A stretch of DNA of 64,000 nucleotides from Streptomyces sp. NBC_00704 (lineage in GTDB: Bacteria; Actinomycetota; Actinomycetes; Streptomycetales; Streptomycetaceae). The stretch covers positions 3,096,501 to 3,160,500 of the forward strand of contig NZ_CP109000.1 of NCBI RefSeq assembly GCF_036226605.1, read 5' to 3'. Both the position numbers and the translations under genes were made by a program. This document shows positions 42,445 through 52,514 of the stretch, one piece after another; the first letter of the stretch is position 1, and each line of letters begins with the position of its first letter. The notes below the pieces were generated by a model. It saw only the letters and a list, made by a program, of their open reading frames with translations. It was not told the origin of the DNA and did not search any database.

Positions 42445-42829
42445 TGGAGATGGCGGGAATCGAACCCGCGTCCAACGGTGCAGAATCAGGGCTTCTCCGT
42501 GTGCAGTTCGCTGTGATTTTCTCGGCCCCGGCGATCACGCGAACAAGTCGCCGACGGGCCCAGTCACTGTTTGATTTCCCATCGAACCCCGTGACCGGGC
42601 TCGATGGTTTAGTCCCCTAGATTATGCCAGGATCCGGATCGGGAACACTTCCGGGCTGACACCCATTAGGGTCCTACACTCACTGCTTATTAGGCAGCGA
42701 GGGCGTAGGACTGGGAATCGCTCTTGATATTGGCGATTATTTTTTGCGACATATGGTTTACGAGATCATTGCCGCTTCCTCGACACGCTTCCCCTGCTTC
42801 GACAGTCGCTGTCGAAACCGATCATCCCC
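42445..42829 (-). ncRNA. ssrA: Transfer-messenger RNA (tmRNA)
   Basis: The 5' end GGGGATG pairs with 3' CATCTCC to form the alanyl acceptor stem, and a T-arm with GGTTCGATTCC lies near the 3' end. The tag frame starts at GCC (42734) and reads ANIKSDSQSYALAA before two TAA stops (42692-42687), giving the conserved ALAA degron. CCA is not encoded. Together with SmpB, encoded just upstream on the same strand, it rescues stalled ribosomes and tags the product for proteolysis. Mature length is about 385 nt; ends are set by the acceptor pairing. Confidence 0.95.
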
Positions 42830-42940
42830 ATGTTGATTTTTCAATCCCTCCGAGGAGGGCCCGTGCCCACTGCGGGGCACAGGTGCCATCGTACGTGACC
42901 AACGCACGCCGATGCCACCGTATTCCCCGCGGGCCGCTCG

Positions 42941-43489
42941 CTAGGCGTCCCGCTGCTTCCGCTTGGCCGCCGCGATCACCCGGTCCGTCTCCCGGCGGTC
43001 CTGCTTCTCCCGCAGGGTCTGCCGCTTGTCGTACTCCTTCTTGCCCCGGGCCAGCGCGATCTCGGCCTTCGCCCGGCCGTCCTTGAAATAGAGGGCGAGG
43101 GGCACGATCGTGTGTCCCGTCTCCTCCGACTTCACGGCGAGCTTGTCGATCTCCTCGCGGTGCAGCAGCAGCTTGCGCTTGCGGCGCGCCGAGTGGTTGG
43201 TCCAGCTGCCCTGGCTGTACTCGGGGATGTGGGCGGCGTGCAGCCACGCCTCGTCCCCCTCGATCTGCACGAAGCCGTCGGTCAGCGAGGCGCGGCCCTG
43301 GCGCAGCGACTTCACCTCGGTGCCGGTGAGGACGAGGCCCGCCTCGTAGACGTCGACGATCGCGTAGTCGTGCCGGGCCTTCTTGTTCTGCGCGACGATC
43401 TTGCGTTTGCCGTCCTTGGCCTTGCCGGACGGGGCGGCCCCGCCCTGCTTCGGCTGGGACTCCTTGGGTACGTACATTCCCTTGCTCAT
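42941..43489 (-). CDS. smpB: SsrA-binding protein SmpB
   Basis: A 182-residue SmpB, the tmRNA partner in trans-translation. The core reads [74 protein letters not shown] and [20 protein letters not shown]. The basic C-terminal tail that enters the mRNA channel is [17 protein letters not shown]. An extra N-terminal stretch of about 25 residues rich in Lys and Gly is typical of Streptomyces. ssrA lies 112 nt downstream on the same strand. Confidence 0.97.
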   Translation of the reverse strand: MSKGMYVPKESQPKQGGAAPSGKAKDGKRKIVAQNKKARHDYAIVDVYEAGLVLTGTEVKSLRQGRASLTDGFVQIEGDEAWLHAAHIPEYSQGSWTNHSARRKRKLLLHREEIDKLAVKSEETGHTIVPLALYFKDGRAKAEIALARGKKEYDKRQTLREKQDRRETDRVIAAAKRKQRDA

Positions 43490-43557
43490 AGTCCCGCCAT
43501 TTTCGCATCCGGAGGCGGTCCGAGGGAAAGCCGATTACGCGGTCGCCCGCGGCACGC

Positions 43558-44742
43558 TCAGGACGCGTCGCCCAGGCCGCTCAGCACGGTCTCCGCCCGC
43601 TTCAGCGCCCCGTCGTCCGCCTCCAGGTCGGGGGTGATGCCCCGGCCGTCGACGGCACGGCCCGACGGGGTGCGGTAGTGCCCCACGGTCAGCTCGGCGA
43701 CCGAGCCGTCGGGGAGCCGGCGCGGCATCTGGACCGAGCCCTTGCCGAAGGTCCGCGAGCCCACCACGACCGCGCGGCCCCGGTCCTGCAACGCGCCGGT
43801 CAGCAGCTCGGCCGCGCTCATGGTGCCGCCGTCGACGAGCGCGACCAGCGGGCGGACGGTGTCGCCGCCGGCCTCGGCGTGCAGCACGCGCTGGTCGCCG
43901 TCGACGTCGTAGGTGGCGACGAGACCGCCGTCCAGGAAGGCGGAGGCAGCCGTGACGGCCTCGGTGACCAGTCCGCCGGAGTTGCCCCGCAGGTCCAGCA
44001 CGATGCCGGCGCCGGGCGGGGCGTGCTCGACGGCGCCGCGGACGCTGTCGCCGACGCCCTTGGTGAACGCGGCGACGGTGATGACGGTGATGCCGCCGGA
44101 GAGCCGGTGGACGGCGACGGAGTCCGTGGACAGCAGCACCCGGCGCACGGTTTCGGTCCACGCGCGCGTGCCGCGCTCCAGGCCGAGACGGACGGCGGTG
44201 CCCGCGCGCGCGTCCTTCGCGTCACCGCGCAGTAAGGAGACGACGTCGGTGACCGGGAGGCCGTCCACGGACCGTCCGTCGACGCTGCGCAGCCGGTCGC
44301 CCGCACGGACCCCGGCGTCGGCGGCGGGGGAGCCGGACTGCACGCTGGTCACCTCGATCCGGCCGTCGCGCTCGCGCCGCGCCTCCAGCCCGACGCCGGT
44401 GTACCGGCCGTCGAGGGAGTCCTCGAACTCCTCGTACTCGCCCTCGGAGTAGACCGCCGCCCAGCGGTCGCCGCTGCGGCTCACGGCGCGCTCGGCGGCC
44501 TCCATCGGGGACTTGCCGTCCGCGGCGGCCTCCTCGGCGGCCCGCGTCACGGCCTCGGCGCGTCCGGCGGGGGCCGGGGCGGGGGCCGCGGCGGCGCCCG
44601 GGGAACGCGGGTGTCCCTCGCCCCACTGCTGCGGCAGCGAACCGGTCGCCGCTCCGGCGACGAGGACGCCGGCGAACACCAATGTCAGGGCGGCCCCGCG
44701 GCCGACACGGCGGGGCTGACAGAACAGGTCACGGCCTGACAT
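43558..44742 (-). CDS. S41-family C-terminal processing peptidase
   Basis: A 394-residue CtpA-like protease. A membrane anchor lies at about residues 17-40. A PDZ domain follows (YTGVGLEARRERDGRIEVTS, GSPAADAGVRAGDRLRSVDG). The S41 core has ITVITVAAFTKGV, LDLRGNSGGLV and the catalytic Ser in DGGTMSAAELLTGAL, with Lys in VGSRTFGKGSVQ. It cleaves substrate C-termini outside the membrane. The ATG at 44742 is used; the frame opens to 44835 across a terminator. Adjacent to ftsEX and smpB on the same strand. Confidence 0.93.
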   Translation of the reverse strand: MSGRDLFCQPRRVGRGAALTLVFAGVLVAGAATGSLPQQWGEGHPRSPGAAAAPAPAPAGRAEAVTRAAEEAAADGKSPMEAAERAVSRSGDRWAAVYSEGEYEEFEDSLDGRYTGVGLEARRERDGRIEVTSVQSGSPAADAGVRAGDRLRSVDGRSVDGLPVTDVVSLLRGDAKDARAGTAVRLGLERGTRAWTETVRRVLLSTDSVAVHRLSGGITVITVAAFTKGVGDSVRGAVEHAPPGAGIVLDLRGNSGGLVTEAVTAASAFLDGGLVATYDVDGDQRVLHAEAGGDTVRPLVALVDGGTMSAAELLTGALQDRGRAVVVGSRTFGKGSVQMPRRLPDGSVAELTVGHYRTPSGRAVDGRGITPDLEADDGALKRAETVLSGLGDAS

Positions 44743-44767
44743 GGCGGTGAGTCTAGGGGAACGCGAA

Positions 44768-44797
44768 GGGCCGTACGGTCGGTTGACCGTACGGCCC
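44768..44797 (-). terminator. Hairpin downstream of ftsX
   Basis: GGGCCGTACGGTC and its exact complement close a GGTT loop. It lies 35 nt past the ftsX stop and 26 nt before the S41 protease start. Confidence 0.8.
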
Positions 44798-44831
44798 GGC
44801 GGGGTGTGCGTCACACTACGGGGCGTGTGCG

Positions 44832-45749
44832 TCACACCTTGAGGTACTTGCGCAGCGCGAAGAACGCGGCCAGGGCGGGCATCAGCACACTCGCGGCGAG
44901 GATCAGCGGGAGCTTCGTCAACACGGCGTCCCAGCCGATGAAGTTGATCAGATTGAGCTTCTCGGACAGTTCCATGCCGTGGTCGATGGTGAAGTACCGG
45001 CCGACGACGAGGAACACACAGGCCAGCCCGCCGCCGATCACACCGGCGACGGCGGCCTCCATGATGAACGGCGCCTGGATGTAGAACCCGGAGGCGCCGA
45101 CCAGCCGCATGATCCCGGTCTCGCGCCGACGGCTGAACGCCGAGACCCGCACCGTGTTGACGATCAGCAGGAGGGCGACGATGAGCATGAGCGCCATCAC
45201 CCCGAGCGCCGCCCGGTTCATCAGGTTCAGCAGCCCGAAGAGGTTGTCCAGGGTGCCCTTCTGGTCCTGCACCGACTGCACGCCGTCACGCCCGTCGAAG
45301 GCGGTCGCGATGACCTTGTACTTCTGCGGGTCCTTCAGCTTGATGCGGTACGACTCCTGCATCTGGTCCGGCGTGAGGGAGCCGGCCAGCGGGGAGTCGG
45401 AGAACTGCTCCTTGTAGTGCTTGTACGCCTCGTCCTGCGACTCGTACGTGACCGTGTCGACGACCGACATCTTCTTGAGGTCGGTGAGGATGTCCTTCTT
45501 CTGGTCCGCGGTCACCGCGCCCTTGGCACAGTGGGAGTCCGACTCCGCGTCGCTCTTGTTGCACAGGTAGACGGAGACGTTGACCTTGTCGTACCAGTAG
45601 CCCTTCATCGAGCTGACCTGATCGCTCATCAGGAGCGACCCGCCGAAGAGCGCCAGGGACAGGGCGACGGAGACGATGACGGCGAAGGTCATCGTCAGGT
45701 TGCGACGGAGACCTACGCCGATCTCCGACAGTACGAACTGGGCGCGCAT
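44832..45749 (-). CDS. ftsX: Cell division protein FtsX
   Basis: A 305-residue membrane partner of FtsE. The order is one N-terminal TM (TMTFAVIVSVALSLALFGGS), a large extracellular domain of about 110 residues with Cys in YLCNKSDAESDSHCAKG, then three C-terminal TMs (ALGVMALMLIVALLLIVNTV and following). RREIGIMRLVGAS-like RRETGIMRLVGASGFYI is the coupling segment. FtsEX transmits ATP hydrolysis through the membrane to activate peptidoglycan hydrolases at division. It lies 60 nt after ftsE. Confidence 0.97.
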   Translation of the reverse strand: MRAQFVLSEIGVGLRRNLTMTFAVIVSVALSLALFGGSLLMSDQVSSMKGYWYDKVNVSVYLCNKSDAESDSHCAKGAVTADQKKDILTDLKKMSVVDTVTYESQDEAYKHYKEQFSDSPLAGSLTPDQMQESYRIKLKDPQKYKVIATAFDGRDGVQSVQDQKGTLDNLFGLLNLMNRAALGVMALMLIVALLLIVNTVRVSAFSRRRETGIMRLVGASGFYIQAPFIMEAAVAGVIGGGLACVFLVVGRYFTIDHGMELSEKLNLINFIGWDAVLTKLPLILAASVLMPALAAFFALRKYLKV

Positions 45750-45809
45750 GGCGTGTTGTTCAGGCCTTTCCGGGGACGTCCGCGGGGGCGGACGCGATGG
45801 CGGGGGCGG

Positions 45810-46499
<690 letters not shown>

Positions 46500-46674
46500 G
46501 GATGCACCACGGGTCGCCGGGGGTAGATGAGCGTGACCATACGCGAACCGGGGAGGGCGGCGCAGGCGTCGGGAGGGGTTGGTCGGGGCTTGTGCGTTTT
46601 TGTACGGGGCTTTGTGCCTCCCCCGCTCTTCGAGTGAGCCGCGCGGCCCCCGCAGGAACCTGGCACAGTGGAGG

Positions 46675-46686
46675 GGGAACGTTCCC
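46675..46686. promoter_or_regulatory. Palindrome upstream of zinc-ribbon mini-gene
   Basis: GGGAACGTTCCC is a perfect 12-bp palindrome inside a longer GGGGGAACGTTCCC-GTTCCCC foldback, 50 bp before the small plus-strand gene. Possible operator. Confidence 0.3.
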
Positions 46687-46736
46687 GTTCCCCGAAGCGT
46701 TGTCTCGTTGGAACCGGTGCAAGGAGGGCGAGGCGC

Positions 46737-46931
46737 ATGACGTACGACCGGCTGGTGTGCGCTAACTGCGCTGCGCCCGTGAGCGAGGGCCGGTGCCCCG
46801 TGTGCCGCGCGAACCGCGAGCGGCTGCAGCAACAGGAGAACTTCCTCGCGAACCTGAACCCGATGGCGCTGATCGCGCTGCTGGCGGTGCTGGTCGCGGC
46901 CCTGGCACTGCTGGCCCACCAGACCGTCTAG
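46737..46931 (+). CDS. 64-residue zinc-ribbon membrane mini-protein
   Basis: A short gene with AAGGAGG 9 nt before the ATG. The product has two CxxC pairs ([16 protein letters not shown]) forming a zinc ribbon and one C-terminal membrane helix ([18 protein letters not shown]). The ribosome site, metal motif and membrane span argue that it is real. Function unknown. It is divergent from ftsE and ends at a strong terminator. Confidence 0.8.
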   Translation: MTYDRLVCANCAAPVSEGRCPVCRANRERLQQQENFLANLNPMALIALLAVLVAALALLAHQTV

Positions 46932-46983
46932 CCGGCCCCGAGCGGCGCTGTACGGCACACGGCATACGGCACACGCCATACGC

Positions 46984-47020
46984 GTGACGGGCCCGGAGCC
47001 AGTGGCTCCGGGCCCGTCAC
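46984..47020. terminator. Bidirectional terminator
   Basis: GTGACGGGCCCGGAGCC and its exact complement form a 17-bp stem with an AGT loop between convergent genes. Confidence 0.9.
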
Positions 47021-47065
47021 GTTTGCGTCATACATGCGTCACGTACGGTGACGGACGGGCTGCCG

Positions 47066-47980
47066 TCAGGCAGCGGCCCCGCCGCGGCCGGCCGCGAGAC
47101 GCGGCAGCACGCGGAAGCCGATGCCGCCGGCGATCATGGTCGCGGCGCCGACGATCAGGAACGTGGTCTGGCCGGCGCCGGTCTCCGCCAGCTCCTTGCC
47201 GCCGCCCTGCGCGCTGTTGTCGGCGGCCACGTCCGAGGTGTCCGTCAGCGCGGAGCTGCCGACCTCCTGGGTCGAGGTGCCGTCGGTGTCGGTGCCGGAA
47301 CCGCCGGTCGTGGAACCACCGGTCACCGAGCCGCCGCCGGTCGCGGAGCCGCCGGTGGAGTCGTCGCCCCCGGTCGTCGAGCCGCCGCCCGTCGTGGAGC
47401 CGCCGCCGGTGGTGCCGGTGCCGCCGGTCGTCGTGGACGAACCGCCCGTGGTGGAACCGCCGTTGGTGGAACCGCCGGTGGTCGTCGACGAGCCGCCCGT
47501 GGTCGAACCGCCGGTCGTCGTGGTGGAGCCGCCGGTGGTGGTGGAGCCGCCGACCGAGGCCGTGCCGCCCACGGAAGCCGTGCCCCCGACGGAGGCGGTG
47601 CCCCCGACGGAGGCGGTGCCGCCGACGGAAGCCGTGCCGCCCGCCGCGGTCGACTCACCCGTGGTGCCGGTGCCGCCCGTGGACGTGGTCGTCGAGCCGG
47701 TGGTGCCCTCGGTGGTGCCTTCCGTCGTGCCCTCGGTGGTGCCTTCCGTCGTGCCCTCGGTGGTGCCCTCCGTTGTGCCGCCGTCGGTGCAGATCCCGAC
47801 CGGGCAGGGCTCCTTGCCCGTCTGCGGGGTGACGTCTCCGCCGGACGTCGACACCAGGCCGCTGAGACCGCCCTCGTCACCGGCGGCCGAGGCGACCCCG
47901 GCGACCGTCAGCGAGGCGCCCGCGGCGATCACGGCGCCGGCGGCTATGCGCGCGACCCGGATCCGCGTCTTCTTCGTCAT
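47066..47980 (-). CDS. Sortase-anchored surface protein with Gly/Thr-rich repeats
   Basis: A 304-residue secreted protein. A signal peptide with basic start (MTKKTRIRVARIAAGAVIAA) ends near ASAAGDEGG. The body is low complexity: six TEGT units at about 69-95, five GTASVGG units, then GSTTTGG-type repeats. The C-terminus has the LAETG cell-wall sorting motif, a hydrophobic helix (FLIVGAATMIAGGIGF) and a basic tail. LAxTG is the class E sortase signal common in Streptomyces. It probably forms a stalk or filler on the wall. A GCTAC/GTAGC hairpin (47987-48001) lies just before the ATG. Confidence 0.85.
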   Translation of the reverse strand: MTKKTRIRVARIAAGAVIAAGASLTVAGVASAAGDEGGLSGLVSTSGGDVTPQTGKEPCPVGICTDGGTTEGTTEGTTEGTTEGTTEGTTEGTTGSTTTSTGGTGTTGESTAAGGTASVGGTASVGGTASVGGTASVGGTASVGGSTTTGGSTTTTGGSTTGGSSTTTGGSTNGGSTTGGSSTTTGGTGTTGGGSTTGGGSTTGGDDSTGGSATGGGSVTGGSTTGGSGTDTDGTSTQEVGSSALTDTSDVAADNSAQGGGKELAETGAGQTTFLIVGAATMIAGGIGFRVLPRLAAGRGGAAA

Positions 47981-48205
47981 ATGGTTGCTACCCCCAGTAG
48001 CTGAATCGTCGATGAGGCCGCGCTCGGGGGCTGTGATCGACGGGGGTAGCTGAGATGCAGCTGAAGTCCCCCGGTTCACATGCGCCCCGAAGATACGCAT
48101 GCCACACCGCACCCTCCCCATTTTCCGAAGCAGCGTCAAGGCCGTTGCGGGCGCAATGTCCAAGTCGGGGCGCTTTGCGCGATGTTGGTGCTGTGAATGT
48201 GACGT

Positions 48206-48238
48206 AAAAAGCAAACCGCCCCTGAATCAGAGGCGGTT
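48206..48238 (-). terminator. Intrinsic terminator of prfB
   Basis: On the minus strand AACCGCC and GGCGGTT form a stem, followed by GCTTTTT. It lies 16 nt past the prfB stop. Confidence 0.85.
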
Positions 48239-48253
48239 ACCGTGTCGACAAAC

Positions 48254-49357
48254 CTACTTCTCCTGCTGCTTGCGCCAGCGAATTCCGGCTTCCAGGAACC
48301 CGTCGATCTCACCGTTGAACACGGCCTCGGGGTTGCCGACCTCGAACTCGGTGCGCAGGTCCTTGACCATCTGGTAGGGGTGCAGGACGTAGGAACGCAT
48401 CTGGTTGCCCCAGGAGCTGCCGCCGTCCTTGAGGGCGTCCATCCTGGCCCGCTCCTCCTGGCGCTGACGCTCCAGCAGCTTCGCCTGGAGGACGTTCATG
48501 GCGGTCGCCTTGTTCTGGATCTGCGACCGCTCGTTCTGACAGGAGACGACGATGCCGGTGGGCAGGTGGGTCAGGCGCACCGCGGAGTCGGTGGTGTTGA
48601 CGCCCTGGCCGCCGGGGCCGGAGGAGCGGTACACGTCCACGCGCAGCTCGGACTCGTCGATCTCGATGTGGTCGGTCTGCTCGACCACGGGGAGGACCTC
48701 GACGCCCGCGAAGGAGGTCTGACGGCGGCCCTGGTTGTCGAAGGGCGAGATCCGCACGAGGCGGTGGGTGCCCTGCTCGACGGAGAGCGTGCCGTAGGCG
48801 TACGGGATCTGCACGGCGAAGGTGGTCGACTTGATGCCGGCCTCTTCGGCGTACGACGTCTCGTAGACCTCGGTCTTGTAGCCGTGCTGCTCCGCCCAGC
48901 GCAGGTACATCCGCTGGAGCTTCTCGGCGAAGTCGGCCGCGTCGACGCCGCCGGCCTCGGCGCGGATGTTGACGAGCGCCTCACGGGCGTCGTACTCCCC
49001 GCTGAGGAGCGTGCGCACTTCCATCTCGTCGAGCGCCTTCTTGACGGAGGTGAGCTCGGACTCGGCCTCCGCGAGGGTGTCGGGGTCGTCCTCCTCCTGG
49101 GCCATCTCGAACAGCACGGCGAGATCGTCGATCCGCCCGCGCAGTGTGTCGGCCTTCCTGACCTCGGCCTGGAGGTGGGACAGCTTGCTGGTGATCTTCT
49201 GCGCCTCGTCCGGGTTGTCCCACAGGGACGGCGCGGCCGCCTGCTCCTCGAGCACGGCGATGTCTGCCCTCAGCTTGTCGAGGTCCAGAACGGCCTCGAT
49301 CGACTCCATGGTCGAGGAGAGGGACTTGAGCTCTTCGGATACATCGACGACTGCCAC
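48254..49357 (-). CDS. prfB: Peptide chain release factor 2
   Basis: RF2 ends translation at UGA and UAA. The 367-residue protein has the stop-codon-reading SPF tripeptide in [15 protein letters not shown]. The catalytic GGQ is in [21 protein letters not shown]. Domain 1 is a helical region over about residues 10-110. The frame is continuous from the ATG: the programmed +1 frameshift found in many bacterial prfB genes is absent. The kinase gene ends 93 nt upstream on the same strand. Confidence 0.97.
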   Translation of the reverse strand: MAVVDVSEELKSLSSTMESIEAVLDLDKLRADIAVLEEQAAAPSLWDNPDEAQKITSKLSHLQAEVRKADTLRGRIDDLAVLFEMAQEEDDPDTLAEAESELTSVKKALDEMEVRTLLSGEYDAREALVNIRAEAGGVDAADFAEKLQRMYLRWAEQHGYKTEVYETSYAEEAGIKSTTFAVQIPYAYGTLSVEQGTHRLVRISPFDNQGRRQTSFAGVEVLPVVEQTDHIEIDESELRVDVYRSSGPGGQGVNTTDSAVRLTHLPTGIVVSCQNERSQIQNKATAMNVLQAKLLERQRQEERARMDALKDGGSSWGNQMRSYVLHPYQMVKDLRTEFEVGNPEAVFNGEIDGFLEAGIRWRKQQEK

Positions 49358-49450
49358 GCCTCCCAGCGTAACGGCTCCGCCAACCGGGGAGCGCCGGGCA
49401 CCGCCCCGGAGCCCGCACGGCCCAGGGTCCGGGGCCCGCCCCGCCGGGCG

Positions 49451-50698
49451 TCACGGTGTCGTCGGCGCCGAGTTCTTCGTGTCCTGGGGGTTCGCGCCCG
49501 CGTCGTCGCCGGAGGTGGCCGCCCACGTGCCGACCCCGACCGCCGCCGCCAGCGCGGCCGCGGCCACGCCGAGCGTGATCCGGCGGCGCCGGGTGGCGGA
49601 ACGGTTCCGTGCCGACCCCGGACGCGGCGCGCCCGCCGCCCTGGGCACCCGTGCGGTGCCGTGCGCGCCGCCGGCCAGCTCGTCCGGGGCGGGCACCCGC
49701 ATCGACGTGTGGGTGTCCCGGTTGGAGTCGGGCTTGGCGTTCGGCACCAGCGGGACCGAGCCGCGCCGCACCCGCCCGCCGGCCGCCTCGGCGGCCGGCG
49801 CGGAGGCGGCGGCCTCGGCGGGCTCGCCCTCCTCCGGCTCGGTGTCGGGCTCGTCGACGTCCAGCGGAGGCATCCCGGCCAGCATCGGCAGCTGCTCGCG
49901 CAGCCGCGCCGCCAGCTCGGAGGCGCGCAGCCGGGAGGCCGGCGCCTTGGCCAGGCACTGCACGATCAGCTGCCACAGTTCGTCCGGGATGCCGGGCAGG
50001 GGGGCGACGGACTCCGTGACGTGGCGGCGCAGCACCGCGCCCGGGTGGCCGCCGCCGAACGGGGTGAAGCCGGCGAGCAGCTCGTACAGGACGGTGGCGA
50101 GGGCGTAGATGTCGACGGAGGCGCGCGGCGGCAGGCCCTCCACGATCTCGGGCGCCAGGTAGTCCGGCGTGCCGATGATCTTGGTGGCGCGGGTCCGTTT
50201 GGGGGTGTCGATCAGTTTGGCGACGCCGAAGTCCGTCAGCAGGGCGCGGTGCGAGCCGCCCGGGCCGAGCGGTCCCTGCATGTCGAGCAGGATGTTCTCG
50301 GGCTTCACGTCGCGGTGCACGATCCCGGCCGCGTGCGCGGCGGCGAGCCCTTCGGCGACGTCCGCGACGATGGCGACGGCGGCCTCGGGGGCGAGGCGCC
50401 GGTCCCGGTCGAGGCGGGTGCGCAGGTCCGTGCCCCGGACCAGGTCCATGACCAGCGCCAGGTCGTTGCCGTCGACGACCAGGTCGCGCACGGAGACGAC
50501 ATGGGGGTGCTCCAGGCCGAGCAGCGCCGTGCGCTCCTGCACGAAGCGGCCCACGAGCTCCTCGTCGGAGGCGAGGTCCTCGCGCAGCAGCTTGACGGCG
50601 ACGGGCCCCTCCGGTCCCTCGCCCAGCCACACCGTGCCGGCGCTGCCCCGTCCCAGGATCTGGTGGGCGGTGTACCGGCTGCCGATCTTCCGTGCCAA
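49451..50698 (-). CDS. Ser/Thr protein kinase, membrane-anchored
   Basis: A 415-residue Hanks-type kinase. The Gly-loop ILGRGSAGTVWLGE, Lys in VAVKLL, catalytic loop HRDVKPENILL, DFGVAKL and GTPDYLAPE are all present. A linker rich in Glu and Pro leads to one membrane span near the C-terminus (TLGVAAAALAAAVGVGTWAA) and a short outside tail. The TTG at 50698 with GGAG upstream is chosen; the 26 codons before it lack kinase features. It pairs with the next kinase gene and faces the FHA ATPase cluster, suggesting local phospho-signalling. Confidence 0.92.
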   Translation of the reverse strand: MARKIGSRYTAHQILGRGSAGTVWLGEGPEGPVAVKLLREDLASDEELVGRFVQERTALLGLEHPHVVSVRDLVVDGNDLALVMDLVRGTDLRTRLDRDRRLAPEAAVAIVADVAEGLAAAHAAGIVHRDVKPENILLDMQGPLGPGGSHRALLTDFGVAKLIDTPKRTRATKIIGTPDYLAPEIVEGLPPRASVDIYALATVLYELLAGFTPFGGGHPGAVLRRHVTESVAPLPGIPDELWQLIVQCLAKAPASRLRASELAARLREQLPMLAGMPPLDVDEPDTEPEEGEPAEAAASAPAAEAAGGRVRRGSVPLVPNAKPDSNRDTHTSMRVPAPDELAGGAHGTARVPRAAGAPRPGSARNRSATRRRRITLGVAAAALAAAVGVGTWAATSGDDAGANPQDTKNSAPTTP

Positions 50699-50834
50699 GG
50701 CTGCTCCTACAGACGCGTGTTGCCCATCAAAGTACGCGTCCCGGGAGCCAACCTTCACCGCGGAGACGGAAATCACCCGCCAGATGTCGACAAGTAAACA
50801 AACTCGTGGTCAGGGGCGGTCCGGCGTCCGGCGG

Positions 50835-52514
50835 TCAGTTCGTGGAGCCGCCCGTCGAGTCGGCCAGATCGCCGATCCAGCCGGCGACGTCGCCGATCCA
50901 GCCGGTGATCAGGTGCCAGTAGCTCTTGCTCGTGCCGATCCAGTCCTGCAGCGGGCTCAGCTCCCAGACCAGCCAGCCGGCCACGAACAGGATGACGATC
51001 GTGAACAGGCAGCCCTTCAGACAGCCCAGGCCCGGGATCCGCATCGGGTTGGCGCTGCGCTGCCGGGGCTCGCGCGGCTGCCGGGGCTCCGGCGCGGGCC
51101 GCTGCCGCGGCTGCTGCTGGGGCGGCGGCGCGTACCGCTGCGGCTGGGGCTGCTGGGGCTGTGGGGTCGCGTACCGCTGTTGCTGCTGCGGATGCTGCTG
51201 ATGCGGCTGCTGCCCGGGGTATCCGTAGCCGGGCTGCTGCTGCGGCTGCTGCCGGGGCTGCTGCGGCTGCTGCTGGGGGCGGGAGACCGGCCGCTGGGGG
51301 CGGCGGCGCAGCGGGTCGTCGTCGGGGTCGAGGTACTGCTGGACCTGGGTCTGCTCGTTGCGGTCGCGGGCGCCCTGCATCTGGGACTGCCAGGGGTGCG
51401 GCTGCTCCGGGGGCCGCGCCGGTCCGCCGTACTGGCCCGGCGGCACCGGCGGCAGGACGGCCGTCGGGTCGGCGGCCCCCTGCGGACCGCCCGTGCGGGG
51501 CAGGACGGCGGTGGGGTCGGCGGCGCCCGCGGGGCCCGCCGTGTGCGGCAGGACGCTGGTCGCGGCGTTCGGGTCGTAGGCGCCGCCCGGCACGGTGGCG
51601 GGCGCCGGGTCGGGCGCGAGCAGGTGGCCGACGCCGTCGGCGGCCGCGATCTGCATGGAGTTGGCGTGCACGCCGATGCCCTCGGCGACGATCCGCAGCC
51701 CGCGCGCGAGGTTCTCGGCGCTCGGCCGGTGGTCGGGGTTCTTGCTCAGACAGCGCTGGATGACCGTCCAGAGCGGGTCCGGGACCGTGGAGGGGCGGCG
51801 CGGCTCGGCGCTCAGGTGCTGGTGCAGGACCTCCAGGGCAGAGCCCCCGGAGAACGGCGGACGGCCGGTGACCAGCTCGTACATCAGGATGCCGGCGCCG
51901 TAGACGTCGACGGCGGAGGTCTGCGGGCGGCCCTCGGCGGACTCCGGGGCGACGTACGCGGGCGTGCCGACGAACTCGCTGGTGCGGGTCAGGCCCGGGG
52001 AGTCGGCGAGGCGCGCGATGCCGAAGTCGGTGAGCAGCGGGTGCATCTGGCCGCCGTCCTGCTTGAGCAGGACGTTGGCCGGCTTCAGGTCGCGGTGCAC
52101 GACGCCGTCGGCGTGGCTGGCGGCGAGCGCGTCGGCGATCTGGGCGGTGAGCAGGGCCGCCGCGACGGGCGTGAAGGGGCCGTTCTCGCGCAGGTAGCGG
52201 TGCAGGTCGGGGCCTTCGACGAGGTCCATGACCAGGGCCAGCAGATCGCCCTCGACGACCAGGTCGCGGACCCGGACGATGTTGGGGTGGGTCAGGCGCA
52301 GCAGGACGGAGCGCTCGCGCAGGAAGCGCATCACGACGTCGGGGTCGTTCGCGAGCTCCTCCTTGAGGACCTTGATCGCGACGGTCTCCCCGGGCTGGCC
52401 CGCGACGGCCGCCTCGGCGCCCGCGGTCTCCCGCTGGCGGGCTCGCCAGACGGTGCCCGTGGCGCCGCGCCCGAGTGGCTCCTCGAGCAGGTACTTGCTG
52501 CCTACCGGCCGCAC
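50835..52514 (-). CDS. pkaA: Ser/Thr protein kinase, PkaA-like, with Gln/Pro-rich linker
   Basis: A 559-residue kinase. The kinase domain (about 7-275) has LGRGATGTVWRA, Lys in VAIKVLKEEL, HRDLKPANVLL, DFGIARL and GTPAYVAPE. The linker contains ADPTAVLP repeats and then Gln/Pro-rich sequence (about 400-495). One membrane span (CLFTIVILFVAGWLVWEL) precedes a short Trp-rich tail. The GTG at 52514 has GGGAG 8 nt upstream. The symbol follows resemblance to S. coelicolor PkaA in size and place and is tentative. Divergent from the FHA ATPase gene. Confidence 0.85.
   Translation of the reverse strand: MRPVGSKYLLEEPLGRGATGTVWRARQRETAGAEAAVAGQPGETVAIKVLKEELANDPDVVMRFLRERSVLLRLTHPNIVRVRDLVVEGDLLALVMDLVEGPDLHRYLRENGPFTPVAAALLTAQIADALAASHADGVVHRDLKPANVLLKQDGGQMHPLLTDFGIARLADSPGLTRTSEFVGTPAYVAPESAEGRPQTSAVDVYGAGILMYELVTGRPPFSGGSALEVLHQHLSAEPRRPSTVPDPLWTVIQRCLSKNPDHRPSAENLARGLRIVAEGIGVHANSMQIAAADGVGHLLAPDPAPATVPGGAYDPNAATSVLPHTAGPAGAADPTAVLPRTGGPQGAADPTAVLPPVPPGQYGGPARPPEQPHPWQSQMQGARDRNEQTQVQQYLDPDDDPLRRRPQRPVSRPQQQPQQPRQQPQQQPGYGYPGQQPHQQHPQQQQRYATPQPQQPQPQRYAPPPQQQPRQRPAPEPRQPREPRQRSANPMRIPGLGCLKGCLFTIVILFVAGWLVWELSPLQDWIGTSKSYWHLITGWIGDVAGWIGDLADSTGGSTN

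Noticed and set aside
48254..49357. Programmed frameshift in prfB
   Set aside because: The frame is continuous from the ATG through the GGQ motif, so no frameshift is needed.
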